Of a DNA stretch of 64,000 nucleotides, positions 1-7,717 are shown in pieces. Each line of letters begins with the position of its first letter. Within the stretch, counting starts at the first letter, position 1. The translations under genes were made by a program, and so were the position numbers. The DNA is from Cryobacterium suzukii (lineage in GTDB: Bacteria > Actinomycetota > Actinomycetes > Actinomycetales > Microbacteriaceae). The stretch covers positions 1-64,000 of the forward strand of contig NZ_SOHJ01000009.1 in NCBI RefSeq assembly GCF_004403185.1, in the 5' to 3' direction. The notes under the pieces were generated by a model. It worked only from the letters and a program-made list of their open reading frames with translations. It did not search any database and was not told where the DNA came from.

Positions 1-55
1 CCCAGAACCGCGCCTGCTTCTCCACCAACTCATACTTCGACCACACGTACAACAC
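1..55 (-). CDS. Partial unknown ORF at window edge
   Basis: A minus-strand frame is open from a GTG at 55 to the first base and reads VLYVWSKYELVEKQARFW. The same frame is open back to an ATG at 151. I prefer the GTG because the interspersed repeat at 95-113 then lies just upstream of the start, as it does for the other minus-strand genes of this region. I do not recognise the family; too little is visible. Confidence 0.28.
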   Translation of the reverse strand, partial: MLYVWSKYELVEKQARFW

Positions 56-94
56 CTCACAAATGGGAGTGTTGCGACGACCGGTTGAATCCGC

Positions 95-113
95 CGAACG
101 TCTTGCGGGACAA
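95..113 (+). repeat. Interspersed repeat, copy 0
   Basis: The sequence CGAACGTCTTGCGGGACAA resembles copy 6 at 4945 (GGAACGTTCAGCGGGACGC). It lies between the left-edge ORF and the methyltransferase, both on the minus strand. It is the most diverged of the left-hand copies, so membership in the family is tentative. Confidence 0.4.
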
Positions 114-184
114 TCACGATCCGAGCACTCCTGACGGCAGGGGATCTTCATTGGTGCTTTGAGGGCGGTTGGAGATGAGCGGAC

Positions 185-883
185 TTAGTTCGCGTCCAAC
201 ACGAAGAAGATGAAGCTTATGAATGATCTTCGGCCCTTGAGGTGCGGTGGGAGCAGCTCTCGCGGAGTTTCGGCTGAGACGGGCGGCTCGCTGACGACGG
301 CGACCCGGAATCCCGCTTCGGTGAAGGCATCCGTCATCGCGTGCAACGGTCGGTGCCAGTAGGAGAGGACGGCAGGCTGGCCACTGAAGGTATAAGCGTC
401 CGACCACTCGGTTAGAGCGAAGTAGTCGGCCTCGGGGTTCATCAGCTTGAAGATAAGGGGATGGTGCACCGACAGGATGAGTCGGCCACCTGGCCTCAGC
501 ACTCGCCGTAGCTCAGCGAGTGGTCCGGTCCAGTCCTGCAGATAATGCAGGACTAGCGAGGCGACCACGTCGTCGAACGCACCATCGGCGAACGGAAGCG
601 GCTGACCAAGGTCAGCTACATGAAGTTCCGCCTCCTCGCCAAGCCTCTGCCGTGCCAGCTCAACCATCGCCGCGCTGGAGTCGAAGCCCGTCACAGTGGC
701 GCCCCGAGTCCGGAGGGCCATAGCCAGAGGCCCGGAGCCACAGCCAGCGTCCAAAATTTGGCGCCCGTGGACGTCTCCCGCAAGAGCCAACATCGCTGGT
801 CTTTCGTAATGACCATTCACGAGATTGGTCTCATTGTCCGCCGAGTAAGCCTCGGCGAAACTGTCGTAATCGTTGGCCTGCAC
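185..883 (-). CDS. Class I SAM-dependent methyltransferase
   Basis: This 232-residue protein is a Rossmann-fold methyltransferase of the UbiE/Methyltransf_11 kind. The AdoMet-binding motif I reads LDAGCGSG at residues 44-51, followed by FDSSAAMVELAR (acidic residue for the ribose) and DVVASLVLHYLQDW, then the post-motif LRRVLRPGGRLILSVHHP. The start is GTG with GGTGGAGG five bases upstream. Length is normal for the family. The substrate cannot be read from sequence; small-molecule methylation in the cytosol is the usual role. It stands alone, bounded by repeat copies 0 and 1, in an array of unrelated accessory genes. Confidence 0.88.
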   Translation of the reverse strand: MQANDYDSFAEAYSADNETNLVNGHYERPAMLALAGDVHGRQILDAGCGSGPLAMALRTRGATVTGFDSSAAMVELARQRLGEEAELHVADLGQPLPFADGAFDDVVASLVLHYLQDWTGPLAELRRVLRPGGRLILSVHHPLIFKLMNPEADYFALTEWSDAYTFSGQPAVLSYWHRPLHAMTDAFTEAGFRVAVVSEPPVSAETPRELLPPHLKGRRSFISFIFFVLDAN

Positions 884-982
884 TGTGCCTCCACCTTCGC
901 CAGCTCTCGGAGCAACCGAGCCGGGCCTTGAGGCTATCAGTGCCCTATCACCGTCATGGACGGGAAGCGCGGCACCGCCCGT

Positions 983-1003
983 AAGGGGAATCTCTAGCGG
1001 GCG
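983..1003 (+). repeat. Interspersed repeat, copy 1
   Basis: AAGGGGAATCTCTAGCGGGC matches the family core and runs over the stop codon of the minus-strand GNAT gene at 994. It lies 100 bases upstream of the start of the methyltransferase on its left. Confidence 0.5.
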
Positions 1004-1506
1004 TCTGCTGCGTTGATCGCTCGGACCATTCGAAGCTCTCGAACGTCGTCGTCGGTTTTTACGGCACCGTCGGAGAGAAAGCCGTGCTTTCGGTAGAAGG
1101 CTTGTGCGCGCGGGTTAGGGTCAGCGACCCAGAGCGCAGCAGGCGCGGCCTTGTCGATGACTGCGTTGAGAAGCGCCGCACCGACCCCCGAACCGTGGAA
1201 CCCTGCATATGCGTAGAGGACGTACAACTGCTGCAGCTCGTCGGCGTCGTCGAGAGAAGGGCCTGACATTGCAATGCCGATCAGCGTGCCGTCCCGCGAA
1301 GCAACGGCGGCGATGTTCTGGCTGTACTGCGGATCGGTCAGGGCCGCGGCCCAGAATCGCTCGCGCCGACTCAGGAGCCCGGGATCGTCGAGCACTGCGT
1401 CGCTCATTAAGCCGCGGTATGTCTCGCGCCAGGTGTCCACGTGAACTCTCGCCATGCTTGACGCGTCCGCGGGCTCAGCGCGGCGCACTTCAAAGTTGAT
1501 CGTCAT
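994..1506 (-). CDS. GNAT family N-acetyltransferase
   Basis: This 170-residue protein is a Gcn5-related acetyltransferase. The N-terminus VRRAEPADASSMARVHVDTWRETY is typical of the family, and the acetyl-CoA pyrophosphate loop is seen as GFHGSGVGAALL at about residues 102-113. The C-terminal part (WVADPNPRAQAFYRKHGF) is the usual beta-bulge and last helix. It is complete and of normal length. The acceptor (an antibiotic, amino acid or protein amine) cannot be deduced. The phosphatase gene starting at 2356 is transcribed the same way and may share a transcript. Confidence 0.88.
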   Translation of the reverse strand: MTINFEVRRAEPADASSMARVHVDTWRETYRGLMSDAVLDDPGLLSRRERFWAAALTDPQYSQNIAAVASRDGTLIGIAMSGPSLDDADELQQLYVLYAYAGFHGSGVGAALLNAVIDKAAPAALWVADPNPRAQAFYRKHGFLSDGAVKTDDDVRELRMVRAINAADAR

Positions 1507-1609
1507 GGCTCAACGATACTTACGCTCACTCCATATCGATCACGTTGCGTATCGTGGCGAACACGCGACAGCAGGGCCCGAAAGTCGGATGCTCAGTGCG
1601 TCATATCGT

Positions 1610-2356
1610 TTACACGGGCTGGACGCTGCCGCGCCAGCTAGTGATTGCAGCCCTGTTGGTGTCGCTGAGCCCGGGCGATGCGAAGAGCGCTGCAAGGTCA
1701 AGGCCGAGGAGGGCTGTGCGAAAGGCGCCCTCCGTCGTCGTGCCGTATGTCTGGCACAGCGCCTCAATCTCGGGTTCGGCGTTGTTCCGGTTCGATGTTG
1801 CTGCCCGCAGATCCGCCAGTCTGATCGTTTCGAGATAATCGTCGACGATCGCGTCTGGTTCCGCATCGATCGCAGCAAGCAGCAGCAGCGCGATGAGTCC
1901 CGTTCTGTCTCGTCCGCCCATGCAATGAAATAGAACTCCGCCTTCTGGCGCGCTGGCTAGAGCAGACAGGACCGCGACGCTGCGCTCGGGCATTGCGTCG
2001 AGGTGCGGCAAGAAATACATTGCCGTTCCGACGAGACCGTTGCTCCAGAAGTCCTTCCAAAAAACGGCATCATCGAGACCGTCCAGATCGACATTGAGCG
2101 TAGTCAGCCAACCCGGTCGGGGCTGGGAGTCCTGCGCCCGTTCTCCTGTCTGACGGAGATCGACGATGGTGCGAATGCCGGCTTCGTACATTTGGCCCCA
2201 CCCCGCCCGGGTGACCCAGTCGACGTTTTCCGAACGGAAAAAGACGCCCTGGGGCGTCAAAGTTCCATTTCGTCGTGGGAGATCACCGAGATCACGTGCG
2301 TTCACCAAACCGTCCACACGCAGAGCCCGCCCTCCAAATCTCAACGCGTTCACCAT
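1610..2356 (-). CDS. Tyrosine-protein phosphatase (DSP/PTP-like)
   Basis: This 248-residue protein carries the Cys-based phosphatase signature HCMGGRDRTG near residues 144-153, that is C-x5-R followed by T, with catalytic Cys about 145 and Arg about 151. The N-terminal NARDLGDLPRRNGTLTPQGVFFRSEN block is characteristic of the actinobacterial and fungal tyrosine/serine phosphatase family (Y_phosphatase3, PtpB/MptpB-like), which hydrolyses phosphotyrosine, phosphoserine or phosphoinositides. The open frame extends 23 codons upstream, but the ATG at 2356 begins the conserved NALRFGG segment. It lies downstream of repeat copy 2 and upstream of the GNAT gene on the same strand. Confidence 0.85.
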   Translation of the reverse strand: MVNALRFGGRALRVDGLVNARDLGDLPRRNGTLTPQGVFFRSENVDWVTRAGWGQMYEAGIRTIVDLRQTGERAQDSQPRPGWLTTLNVDLDGLDDAVFWKDFWSNGLVGTAMYFLPHLDAMPERSVAVLSALASAPEGGVLFHCMGGRDRTGLIALLLLAAIDAEPDAIVDDYLETIRLADLRAATSNRNNAEPEIEALCQTYGTTTEGAFRTALLGLDLAALFASPGLSDTNRAAITSWRGSVQPV

Positions 2357-2437
2357 TGGCCAAGCATAGGAGCAGTCACCGGCACCCTTTGCGGTGCGCC
2401 TGAGGTCGAGGTCCCGAAGCCACACGGGGGCGCCGTT

Positions 2438-2473
2438 CCGGGGAACCCTGAGCGGGAATGCGGTGGCGCTCAG
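2438..2473 (+). repeat. Interspersed repeat, copy 2, with 7-bp stem
   Basis: CGGGGAACCCTGAGCGGGA matches the family. Within it CTGAGCG (2448-2454) pairs perfectly with CGCTCAG (2467-2473) around a 12-base loop. It lies 82 bases upstream of the phosphatase start. Confidence 0.55.
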
Positions 2474-2568
2474 ATTTCGCCCACAACGTCGACCTAGAAG
2501 CCGGCTTCATTTTCGAGATACGCGGCGAAGTGGTCGGGCCACCAGTGCGGGGGTAGCGATCCGCATTT

Positions 2569-2588
2569 AAGGGAATCTCTCATCGAGA
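2569..2588 (+). repeat. Interspersed repeat, copy 3 (degenerate)
   Basis: AAGGGAATCTCTCATCGAGA resembles copy 1 (AAGGGGAATCTCTAGCGGG) and, like copy 1, overlaps the stop codon of a minus-strand GNAT gene. The 3' half is poorly conserved. The roughly 100 bases between copies 2 and 3 hold no gene. Confidence 0.35.
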
Positions 2589-3026
2589 ATCGATGGGCTG
2601 GTATCGAAACAAAACGGAATCACGGCGCACGAATCCGGAGGCCTCGTAAAGCCGGATCGCGGAGTCTCTTGATGGGCGCGACGTCAGGTCTAGGCTCCGC
2701 ACTCCCAACGTCTGCGCTCTGGCAAGCATCGCGGTCAGTAATTCGCGAGCGATCCCTCGGCCACGGGTGAGTTCGTCCACCACTACGTCATCGATGTGAC
2801 CCCGGACCCCAGTCGGGATGGGAAACGCTACGAGGGTGGCCATTCCGACAACCCGACCAGCGAGCCGCGCTAGGAAGAGATCGACTGACTCGTTCTCCAT
2901 CATCCGATTAAGAATTTCCCTGTCGAATATAGCTGTCTGTGAGAGCTGCGGAAGCAATCGGCGAATCTCTTCCGCGACAGCGTCGTCGGCGTGGGTGGCG
3001 ATCGAAATGGTCAACTGATCTTCCAT
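2580..3026 (-). CDS. GNAT family N-acetyltransferase
   Basis: A 148-residue acetyltransferase. The acetyl-CoA loop is VVDELTRGRGIARELLTAML (R-G-R-G-I-A) and the C-terminal signature is LTSRPSRDSAIRLYEASGFVRRDSVLFRY. It is full length for a compact GNAT. The ATG at 3026 is preceded by AGGGAG-like sequence on the minus strand. It is flanked by repeat copies 3 and 4 and shares no operon with its neighbours. The acceptor substrate is unknown. Confidence 0.88.
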   Translation of the reverse strand: MEDQLTISIATHADDAVAEEIRRLLPQLSQTAIFDREILNRMMENESVDLFLARLAGRVVGMATLVAFPIPTGVRGHIDDVVVDELTRGRGIARELLTAMLARAQTLGVRSLDLTSRPSRDSAIRLYEASGFVRRDSVLFRYQPIDSR

Positions 3027-3076
3027 AGGGAGAGGCTACCTGTGCCGAGTCAGACCGCCGAAGCCGGGTGCCACAG

Positions 3077-3096
3077 CGGAACCCCCTACGGGACGA
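3077..3096 (+). repeat. Interspersed repeat, copy 4
   Basis: GCGGAACCCCCTACGGGACG is one of the best matches to the core. It lies 51 bases upstream of the minus-strand GNAT start at 3026. The stretch from here to 3235 contains no convincing gene. Confidence 0.55.
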
Positions 3097-3235
3097 TGAA
3101 AAGTCGGGTGTCGGCGCGCTCTCGCTTGAACCTGCACGGACAAGAGGGCTGTGGCCAGGAGGCAGCGCCGGCCGCCCCGCTCACGAGGGCTACGCCGAAT
3201 GCCGGATCACAGTCATGCCTGCTGCTCCCGTAGTG

Positions 3236-4063
3236 CTAAAAGTTTCGCCGAATGTCGGCCGTGATCAGGGTCCGGTCGTAGGCCACTCGCGCATCGCTCT
3301 CGATCAGAAGCACGCGCTCGAGCTCATTGCCGGTGACCTTCGACCGCGTGCTGCGATAAATGCAGTTGTGCCGGTAGACCTCGCCGTCGTTCTCATAGAA
3401 GTAGGCGTCGGTCTCGTGGATGTGGAACTTCACGTCGAGTGCCGTCGTGGTGCGCAGTTCGCCCACCAGATACTCCGGTGTGGTCGTCACAACGAACTGA
3501 AAATCCTGGTCGGTGTCGTTTCGCACTCGGTAGTCGAGATAGTTGAACATCACCGACGTCCCCGTGCCGAACGGGATCTGCCGGTTGAAGTCGGGAAACA
3601 GGTCCAGGCTTTCATGGTGGTGGTGCTCCGTGATGGTGAGTGGGCTGTGCAGCACCATCCAATGAAGCAAGTTGGTGAATTGGCAGATTCCGCCGCCCAG
3701 GCCCGAGGTGGCCCGTCCCGAGCTGATGGTGAGGCCATCTCGGTATCCGCGGCCGGCGGTCGTAGCCCCGATGAGGTGCCAGAACGAGAAGGTCTCACCC
3801 GGGCGAATGAGGACGCCGTTGATGTGTGGGGCTGCCAACGACAGGTTTACTGCCTTGTTCTCCTGCAGCTGGAGGTCGACGTTTCCGAGTTTGCGGCGAA
3901 TTAGGGAATTGTGGCTGTAGAGCAGAATTGGGAGTGGCTCGGCCCGCTGAATGGCGAATCGCACGCGGTGCGCCAAGTTGCGAATGTGGCGGAACACAAT
4001 CATCCTGCGCAGCGAGATTCGATAGGTGAACGGCGAGATATCACCAAAAAGCATTCGTGCCAT
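3236..4063 (-). CDS. VanW family protein
   Basis: This protein belongs to the VanW family, named for an accessory protein of vancomycin-resistance clusters. The biochemical role of the family is unknown. Recognisable blocks are NGVLIRPGETFSFWHLIG, the glycine-rich SGRATSGLGGGICQFTNLL and EHHHHESLDLFPDFNRQIPFGTG. The frame extends to 4192, but the ATG at 4063 has GGGGGA nine bases upstream on the minus strand; the ATG at 4072 abuts that sequence and is a poorer start. From 4063 the protein is 275 residues. No peptidoglycan-resistance genes are nearby; it stands alone between repeat copies 4 and 5. Confidence 0.85.
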   Translation of the reverse strand: MARMLFGDISPFTYRISLRRMIVFRHIRNLAHRVRFAIQRAEPLPILLYSHNSLIRRKLGNVDLQLQENKAVNLSLAAPHINGVLIRPGETFSFWHLIGATTAGRGYRDGLTISSGRATSGLGGGICQFTNLLHWMVLHSPLTITEHHHHESLDLFPDFNRQIPFGTGTSVMFNYLDYRVRNDTDQDFQFVVTTTPEYLVGELRTTTALDVKFHIHETDAYFYENDGEVYRHNCIYRSTRSKVTGNELERVLLIESDARVAYDRTLITADIRRNF

Positions 4064-4142
4064 TGTGTTCATTCCCCCATGCCGATCGTCGCAGCCGCGA
4101 AGGAATAGTGCAACCGGGACGACCGAACGGCAGCGCAAGACC

Positions 4143-4162
4143 TCGTTCGTTCGTTCGTTCGT
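4143..4162 (+). repeat. Tetranucleotide tandem repeat (TCGT)5
   Basis: Five perfect tandem copies of TCGT lie about 80 bases upstream of the VanW start, within the gene-free stretch 4064-4381. Apart from this tract and repeat copy 5, I see nothing in that 318-base stretch beyond presumed divergent promoter sequence. Confidence 0.9.
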
Positions 4163-4239
4163 CCAGGACGGGCAGCACGGCCGTCCGCACAAGGCCTGGA
4201 GACCGGGCTACGCGAGCAGCCGAGTTGCGCCCGTCCCGC

Positions 4240-4259
4240 AGGAGGAACCCCTACGGTGA
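4240..4259 (+). repeat. Interspersed repeat, copy 5
   Basis: AGGAGGAACCCCTACGGTGA keeps the GGAACCCCTACGG core but loses the terminal GGGACG. The following bases can fold: GGTGATGCT and AGCACGTCGCC pair around CCCC with a two-base bulge. It lies 177 bases upstream of the VanW start. Confidence 0.5.
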
Positions 4260-4381
4260 TGCTCCCCAGCACGTCGCCTGTGGACTCAACCGCACTAAGG
4301 ATTCCCGCCAGTGATCGTGGAGGACCTGTCGGCAGCTCCAGATAAACGTGGCGAGAACAGCAGAAGCGACAGACTGGACGC

Positions 4382-4915
4382 ATGACGACGACTGCGGACC
4401 GAATGCCACGAGTAGACCACGCCACAAAGGTGCCGCGCTGGGCGCTGTGGGTTGCTCACGCCGTTCCCCTCTGCGTTTTGCCTTCGGGACTTTGGCGACT
4501 CGCAATGAGTATTGGAATCCCCGTTGGCTTCAGCGATTCCGTGCTGCGCGAAGACTACGACTTGCCTGGCTGGGGTGCCGTCTACACGATTGGCCTCGCG
4601 GTAGCCCTCGAGGGTCTTGCTCTCCTCACTCTGGGCCTCGTCTACCCATGGGGGGAGGTCGTACCTCGTTGGATTCCCTTCATCGGTGGAAAGTCCGTCC
4701 CTCGAATAGCGGCGGTCATTCCGGCTGGAATCGGCGCCGCTCTGATCACCATGATTACCTTCAGCCAGCTCTCCATGTGGGACAAAGTCGACAGCACCAG
4801 CCTTCCTTTAATGGGGCCGTCCTATGCACCTATTCTCGCCTGGGGGCCGCTTCTCGCCGTGGTCACCGTCGCCTACTTCATTCGGCGCGGCAAAGCCACA
4901 CTTCTAGTCTCTTAA
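4382..4915 (+). CDS. Hypothetical four-TM membrane protein
   Basis: This 177-residue protein has four probable membrane helices, at about residues 20-42 (WALWVAHAVPLCVLPSGLWRL), 67-88, 105-127 and 148-167, and a short basic tail. It resembles small actinobacterial integral membrane proteins of unknown role and has no catalytic motif. The ATG at 4382 begins a polar N-terminus (MTTTADRMPRVDHATKVPR). It lies alone between repeat copies 5 and 6; copy 6 begins 30 bases after its stop. Confidence 0.7.
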   Translation: MTTTADRMPRVDHATKVPRWALWVAHAVPLCVLPSGLWRLAMSIGIPVGFSDSVLREDYDLPGWGAVYTIGLAVALEGLALLTLGLVYPWGEVVPRWIPFIGGKSVPRIAAVIPAGIGAALITMITFSQLSMWDKVDSTSLPLMGPSYAPILAWGPLLAVVTVAYFIRRGKATLLVS

Positions 4916-4944
4916 CCCAAGGACGTGCTCGTCCTCGCGGCCGA

Positions 4945-4978
4945 TAGGGGAACGTTCAGCGGGACGCGTCTGCGCTGA
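4945..4978 (+). repeat. Interspersed repeat, copy 6, with 6-bp stem
   Basis: TAGGGGAACGTTCAGCGGGA followed by CGCG matches the family. TCAGCG (4956-4961) pairs with CGCTGA (4973-4978) around an 11-base loop, the same architecture as copy 2 with different stem bases. It begins 30 bases after the upstream stop codon. Confidence 0.6.
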
Positions 4979-5158
4979 GGAGTCCTGATTGGCCCAGTGG
5001 CCGGGCACGCGATTGTGGGTAGAAGCCAGATGTAACGCCGTCGAGAAAGACAATTTCATCACACCGCTATCTGTGACGGTGAAAGCCCCAAATGTCCCGA
5101 ATGTCTCGTCCGCCCAGACCGTGTTGACCGTTTCCTTGAGGGGGATAGAGTCCCCTAT

Positions 5159-5938
5159 GTGACTGGACTACAGATGCGGGACGTTTCGTTCGGTTTGATC
5201 GTGCACGTGGCTCGCTTTGCAGTCATCCTGTTCGGATTATGGTTGGCGCCGCTTTTGGGCGTCACCGGCTGGTATTTGGGCCTCTTCGTCAACGTACTGT
5301 GCGCCGTCTACGCCGTTGTGCTCGTCACCTATCTCAAACTGTGGAAAAGTATCGGGTTCCTGACGCTCTGGCGTGGGCGTTCTTCGCTGCTTCTCCTCGC
5401 AGTCCCGTTTGCCGAGGCGGTGTTCCGGGTAGTGCCGAACGGTCTCACGGATCAGCCACCAGGTTTCGGCCTCTGGACTCTCACGCTCCTCTTGGTCGGA
5501 TTCAATGAAGAACTCATCAGCCGGGGAGTCGTGCTAAGTCGGTTGAGCCGAAGCTTCACCGCCATTCCTGCCGTCGCGGTAACAGCAGCGCTATTCGGGT
5601 TGCAACACCTGTCCGCCTTCGCCACCACGGACAGGGGAACGTACGACGTCCTGACGAACGTGCTCGCGTCAGCGACCTACGGCTTCGCTCTCGCCGCGTT
5701 TCAATACCGCTTCTCGTGGATCTGGCCGCTGATAGTCATTCACGGACTCGCTGATTTCACGTCTATCCTCGCGCGCACTTCTTACGGCGATCTCGTCGTG
5801 GCCGTCACGTGTGTGATATTCCTGATCTACGGGCTTGTCGTACTGCGGCCCCTCGCCCGGCGCGCAACACGCGCCCGAGCGAGCTCGGAGGGACGAAACG
5901 GGAGCGCCCGCAAGCCGGACGACCAACGGGCGCGTTGA
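5159..5938 (+). CDS. CPBP family intramembrane metalloprotease
   Basis: This 259-residue integral membrane protein belongs to the CAAX protease / bacteriocin-processing (ABI, Pfam CPBP) family. The metal and catalytic motifs are present in order: EELISR at about residues 117-122, FGLQH near 147-151 and HGLADF near 190, embedded in hydrophobic helices. The start is GTG at 5159 after an AGAG/GGGGGA-rich leader; an ATG at 5174 is possible. Relatives process lipidated or bacteriocin-type peptides or mediate self-immunity. No such peptide gene is visible here, so the substrate is unknown. Repeat copy 8 begins 43 bases after the stop. Confidence 0.86.
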   Translation: MTGLQMRDVSFGLIVHVARFAVILFGLWLAPLLGVTGWYLGLFVNVLCAVYAVVLVTYLKLWKSIGFLTLWRGRSSLLLLAVPFAEAVFRVVPNGLTDQPPGFGLWTLTLLLVGFNEELISRGVVLSRLSRSFTAIPAVAVTAALFGLQHLSAFATTDRGTYDVLTNVLASATYGFALAAFQYRFSWIWPLIVIHGLADFTSILARTSYGDLVVAVTCVIFLIYGLVVLRPLARRATRARASSEGRNGSARKPDDQRAR

Positions 5939-5980
5939 AGCGTGATTCCGCTCAAGTCAATTCGCTGAGCAAGTCGGACG

Positions 5981-6011
5981 CAAGGGGACCGCCCTACGGA
6001 CACGGGGCGGT
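5981..6011 (+). repeat. Interspersed repeat, copy 8, with 7-bp stem
   Basis: CAAGGGGACCGCCCTACGGA matches the family. ACCGCCC (5988-5994) pairs perfectly with GGGCGGT (6005-6011) around a 10-base loop. It lies between the CPBP protease and a 5'-truncated GNAT gene. Confidence 0.6.
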
Positions 6012-6366
6012 GCGCTTCACTTGGCGCGTCTGGACCTGGATCAATGATGACTCGAATGAAGTCAATGCCTTCGTCGCCACCTCCGGGGATCGACTCGTGG
6101 GGCTCGCGCACTATCGTCGATTTTCTCGTCCGTCAACGGGAAGCGTGGGTATCTACCTCGACGATCTTTTCACGGACTCGACAGCTCGGGGAGCCGGCGT
6201 CGGGCGCGCGCTACTGAGCGAGCTCTCCGCGCTGGCCGAACGCGAAGGACGCTCAGTCGTTCGCTGGATCACGGCAGAAGACAACGCTCCGGCCCGCCGT
6301 CTCTATGATTTGACCGCCACGTCTACAAAGTGGGTTACGTATGATCTTGCGCCAGGGTCACTATGA
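6010..6366 (+). pseudogene. 5'-truncated GNAT acetyltransferase
   Basis: From about residue 8 the reading WTWINDDSNEVNAFVA onward matches the middle and C-terminal part of a GNAT acetyltransferase: FLDDLF-like YLDDLFTDS, the acetyl-CoA loop TARGAGVGRALL, then VVRWITAEDNAPARRLYD and WVTYDLAPGSL. The roughly 40-50 residues that should form the first strand and helices are missing. The only start in frame is a GTG at 6010, at the edge of repeat copy 8. The truncation coincides with the repeat, which suggests the 5' end was lost by recombination there. Function is doubtful without strand 1. Confidence 0.6.
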
Positions 6367-6595
6367 CAGCGCGCCATCACTGTCTTCCTCGACTCTGCAA
6401 AACGCATGACCGAGTGCGACTGGGAGGACGCTGCCGTCTCGCTCGGATGCTCGCGGCCCGCCGCCGCTTCGCCGATGCGCCTCAATTTTTGGGCCTCTGT
6501 TTCGGGGCCTCTTGAAAGTCACCCGTCACTGCGTTGGCTAGCTGATAGCGTGATTTGGACATCGCAAGTCAACCAATATCGTCAGGGGTCTAATC

Positions 6596-6997
6596 GTGGC
6601 GCACCGGCTTTTTTCGTATGGAACCCTTCAGCTTGCGGAAGTACAGCTCTCAAATTTCGGTCGGACGTTCACCGGCACGTACGACCGGCTTCCCGGATTC
6701 GAGCTGGCAAACCTGCAGATCACTGATCCTGCCGTAATTGCAATAAGCGGCACGGATTCTCATCCGATCCTCCGGTTCTCTGGAGAGTCGTGCGCGTTCG
6801 TGGCGGGTGAAGTGTTTGAACTCTCGGACGAGGAACTCTCTGCCGCCGATGCGTACGAGGTCGGAGAGTATGCACGCGTGATGCTGACCCTCGAGTCAGG
6901 AACGCAGGCGTGGGTTTACGCGGACGCCCAAGGTCCAAACAAAGATTCGCCCTCAACGTCCGGCAGTTTAACCAAGCTGATGGACGACATCCGCTAA
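6596..6997 (+). CDS. Gamma-glutamylcyclotransferase family protein (AIG2-like)
   Basis: This 133-residue protein has the GGCT fold signature YGTLQ at residues 8-12 (nucleotide/substrate loop) and the later SDEELSAADAYEVGEYARVML segment that carries the catalytic Glu and conserved Tyr of the family. Members convert gamma-glutamyl amines or peptides to 5-oxoproline. The start is GTG, with CAGGGG about eight bases upstream. The stop codon is one base before the GTG of the SGNH hydrolase gene, so the two are translationally coupled, the only tight gene pair in this accessory stretch. Confidence 0.84.
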   Translation: MAHRLFSYGTLQLAEVQLSNFGRTFTGTYDRLPGFELANLQITDPAVIAISGTDSHPILRFSGESCAFVAGEVFELSDEELSAADAYEVGEYARVMLTLESGTQAWVYADAQGPNKDSPSTSGSLTKLMDDIR

Positions 6998-6998
6998 C

Positions 6999-7592
6999 GT
7001 GCGTGCCCATCGGATCGTACTCGTCGGCGACAGCATTGCTTACGGACGGGGAGACCAGCACGGCATCGGTTGGAGTGGACTGTTACAGCGGGAGCATGTC
7101 GCGCAGGATCCAGAGAGCAACCGCTACTTCAATCTGTCGATACCGGGCATTGGGTCAGCTGAAGTGCGCCGGATCGTACAGTCGGAGGTTCCGTTTCGAA
7201 GCCCCGACCTTGTCGTATTGGCCTATGGCATCAATGATGCACGACGCATAGGGTCACCGTCCGGGCCCTACCCGTTGACGCTAGAGCACTCTGCCGATCT
7301 CCTCGCTTCCAATATTGAGGACATCAGATCGCTCGGAAGCGAGGTTCTCGCCGTCGGTCTAATCAAGCCCGACACTTCCCGCACCATGCCCATCTTTGGG
7401 AACTTTTTCGACACCGGTCCGGCACTGGACCTTGAAAAGCGACTTGCGGACATCTGCAAACAATTGGCAGTACCGCGGGTAGACCTGTGGAGCCTGTTTG
7501 ACGGCCACCCCGACCGGCTCGTTGATGGGTTACACCCCGACACCACCGGCCATCAAGCGATCTACAATGCCGTTCGCCAGAAACTGGTCTAA
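6999..7592 (+). CDS. SGNH/GDSL-type hydrolase
   Basis: This 197-residue esterase/lipase-like enzyme shows the four SGNH blocks in order: GDS at residues 11-13 (nucleophile Ser 12 or 13 region), the oxyanion Gly in SIPGIGSAE, GIND (Asn of block III) and DGLHPD with the catalytic Asp-His pair near residue 180. There is no signal peptide, so it is cytosolic. The substrate is an ester or acyl-thioester that cannot be specified. The start is GTG, one base after the stop of the gamma-glutamylcyclotransferase gene. Repeat copy 9 begins 52 bases after its stop. Confidence 0.86.
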   Translation: MRAHRIVLVGDSIAYGRGDQHGIGWSGLLQREHVAQDPESNRYFNLSIPGIGSAEVRRIVQSEVPFRSPDLVVLAYGINDARRIGSPSGPYPLTLEHSADLLASNIEDIRSLGSEVLAVGLIKPDTSRTMPIFGNFFDTGPALDLEKRLADICKQLAVPRVDLWSLFDGHPDRLVDGLHPDTTGHQAIYNAVRQKLV

Positions 7593-7643
7593 GCACAATC
7601 TGCGGTCGTGGAGACTCCCCACCCACTCTTAAAGCAAGGACAG

Positions 7644-7668
7644 CAAGGGGAACCCTCTACGGGACGCA
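7644..7668 (+). repeat. Interspersed repeat, copy 9
   Basis: CAAGGGGAACCCTCTACGGG followed by ACGCA is the copy closest to the family consensus. It lies between the SGNH hydrolase gene and the next membrane-protein gene. Confidence 0.6.
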
Positions 7669-7717
7669 GCGCTTTTGCAGGTCATGCCAACCGCACAATA
7701 GGGTGGGCGGATGAACC

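Noticed and set aside
1..180. Possible transposase end at the left edge.
   Set aside because: The short readings in either strand show no DDE or HTH motif, and no terminal inverted repeat is visible.
7650..7672. CTCTACGGGACGCAGC resembles the conserved 16S rRNA segment CTCCTACGGGAGGCAGCAG.
   Set aside because: No flanking rRNA sequence is present and the resemblance is shared by the other copies of the interspersed repeat, so it is coincidental.
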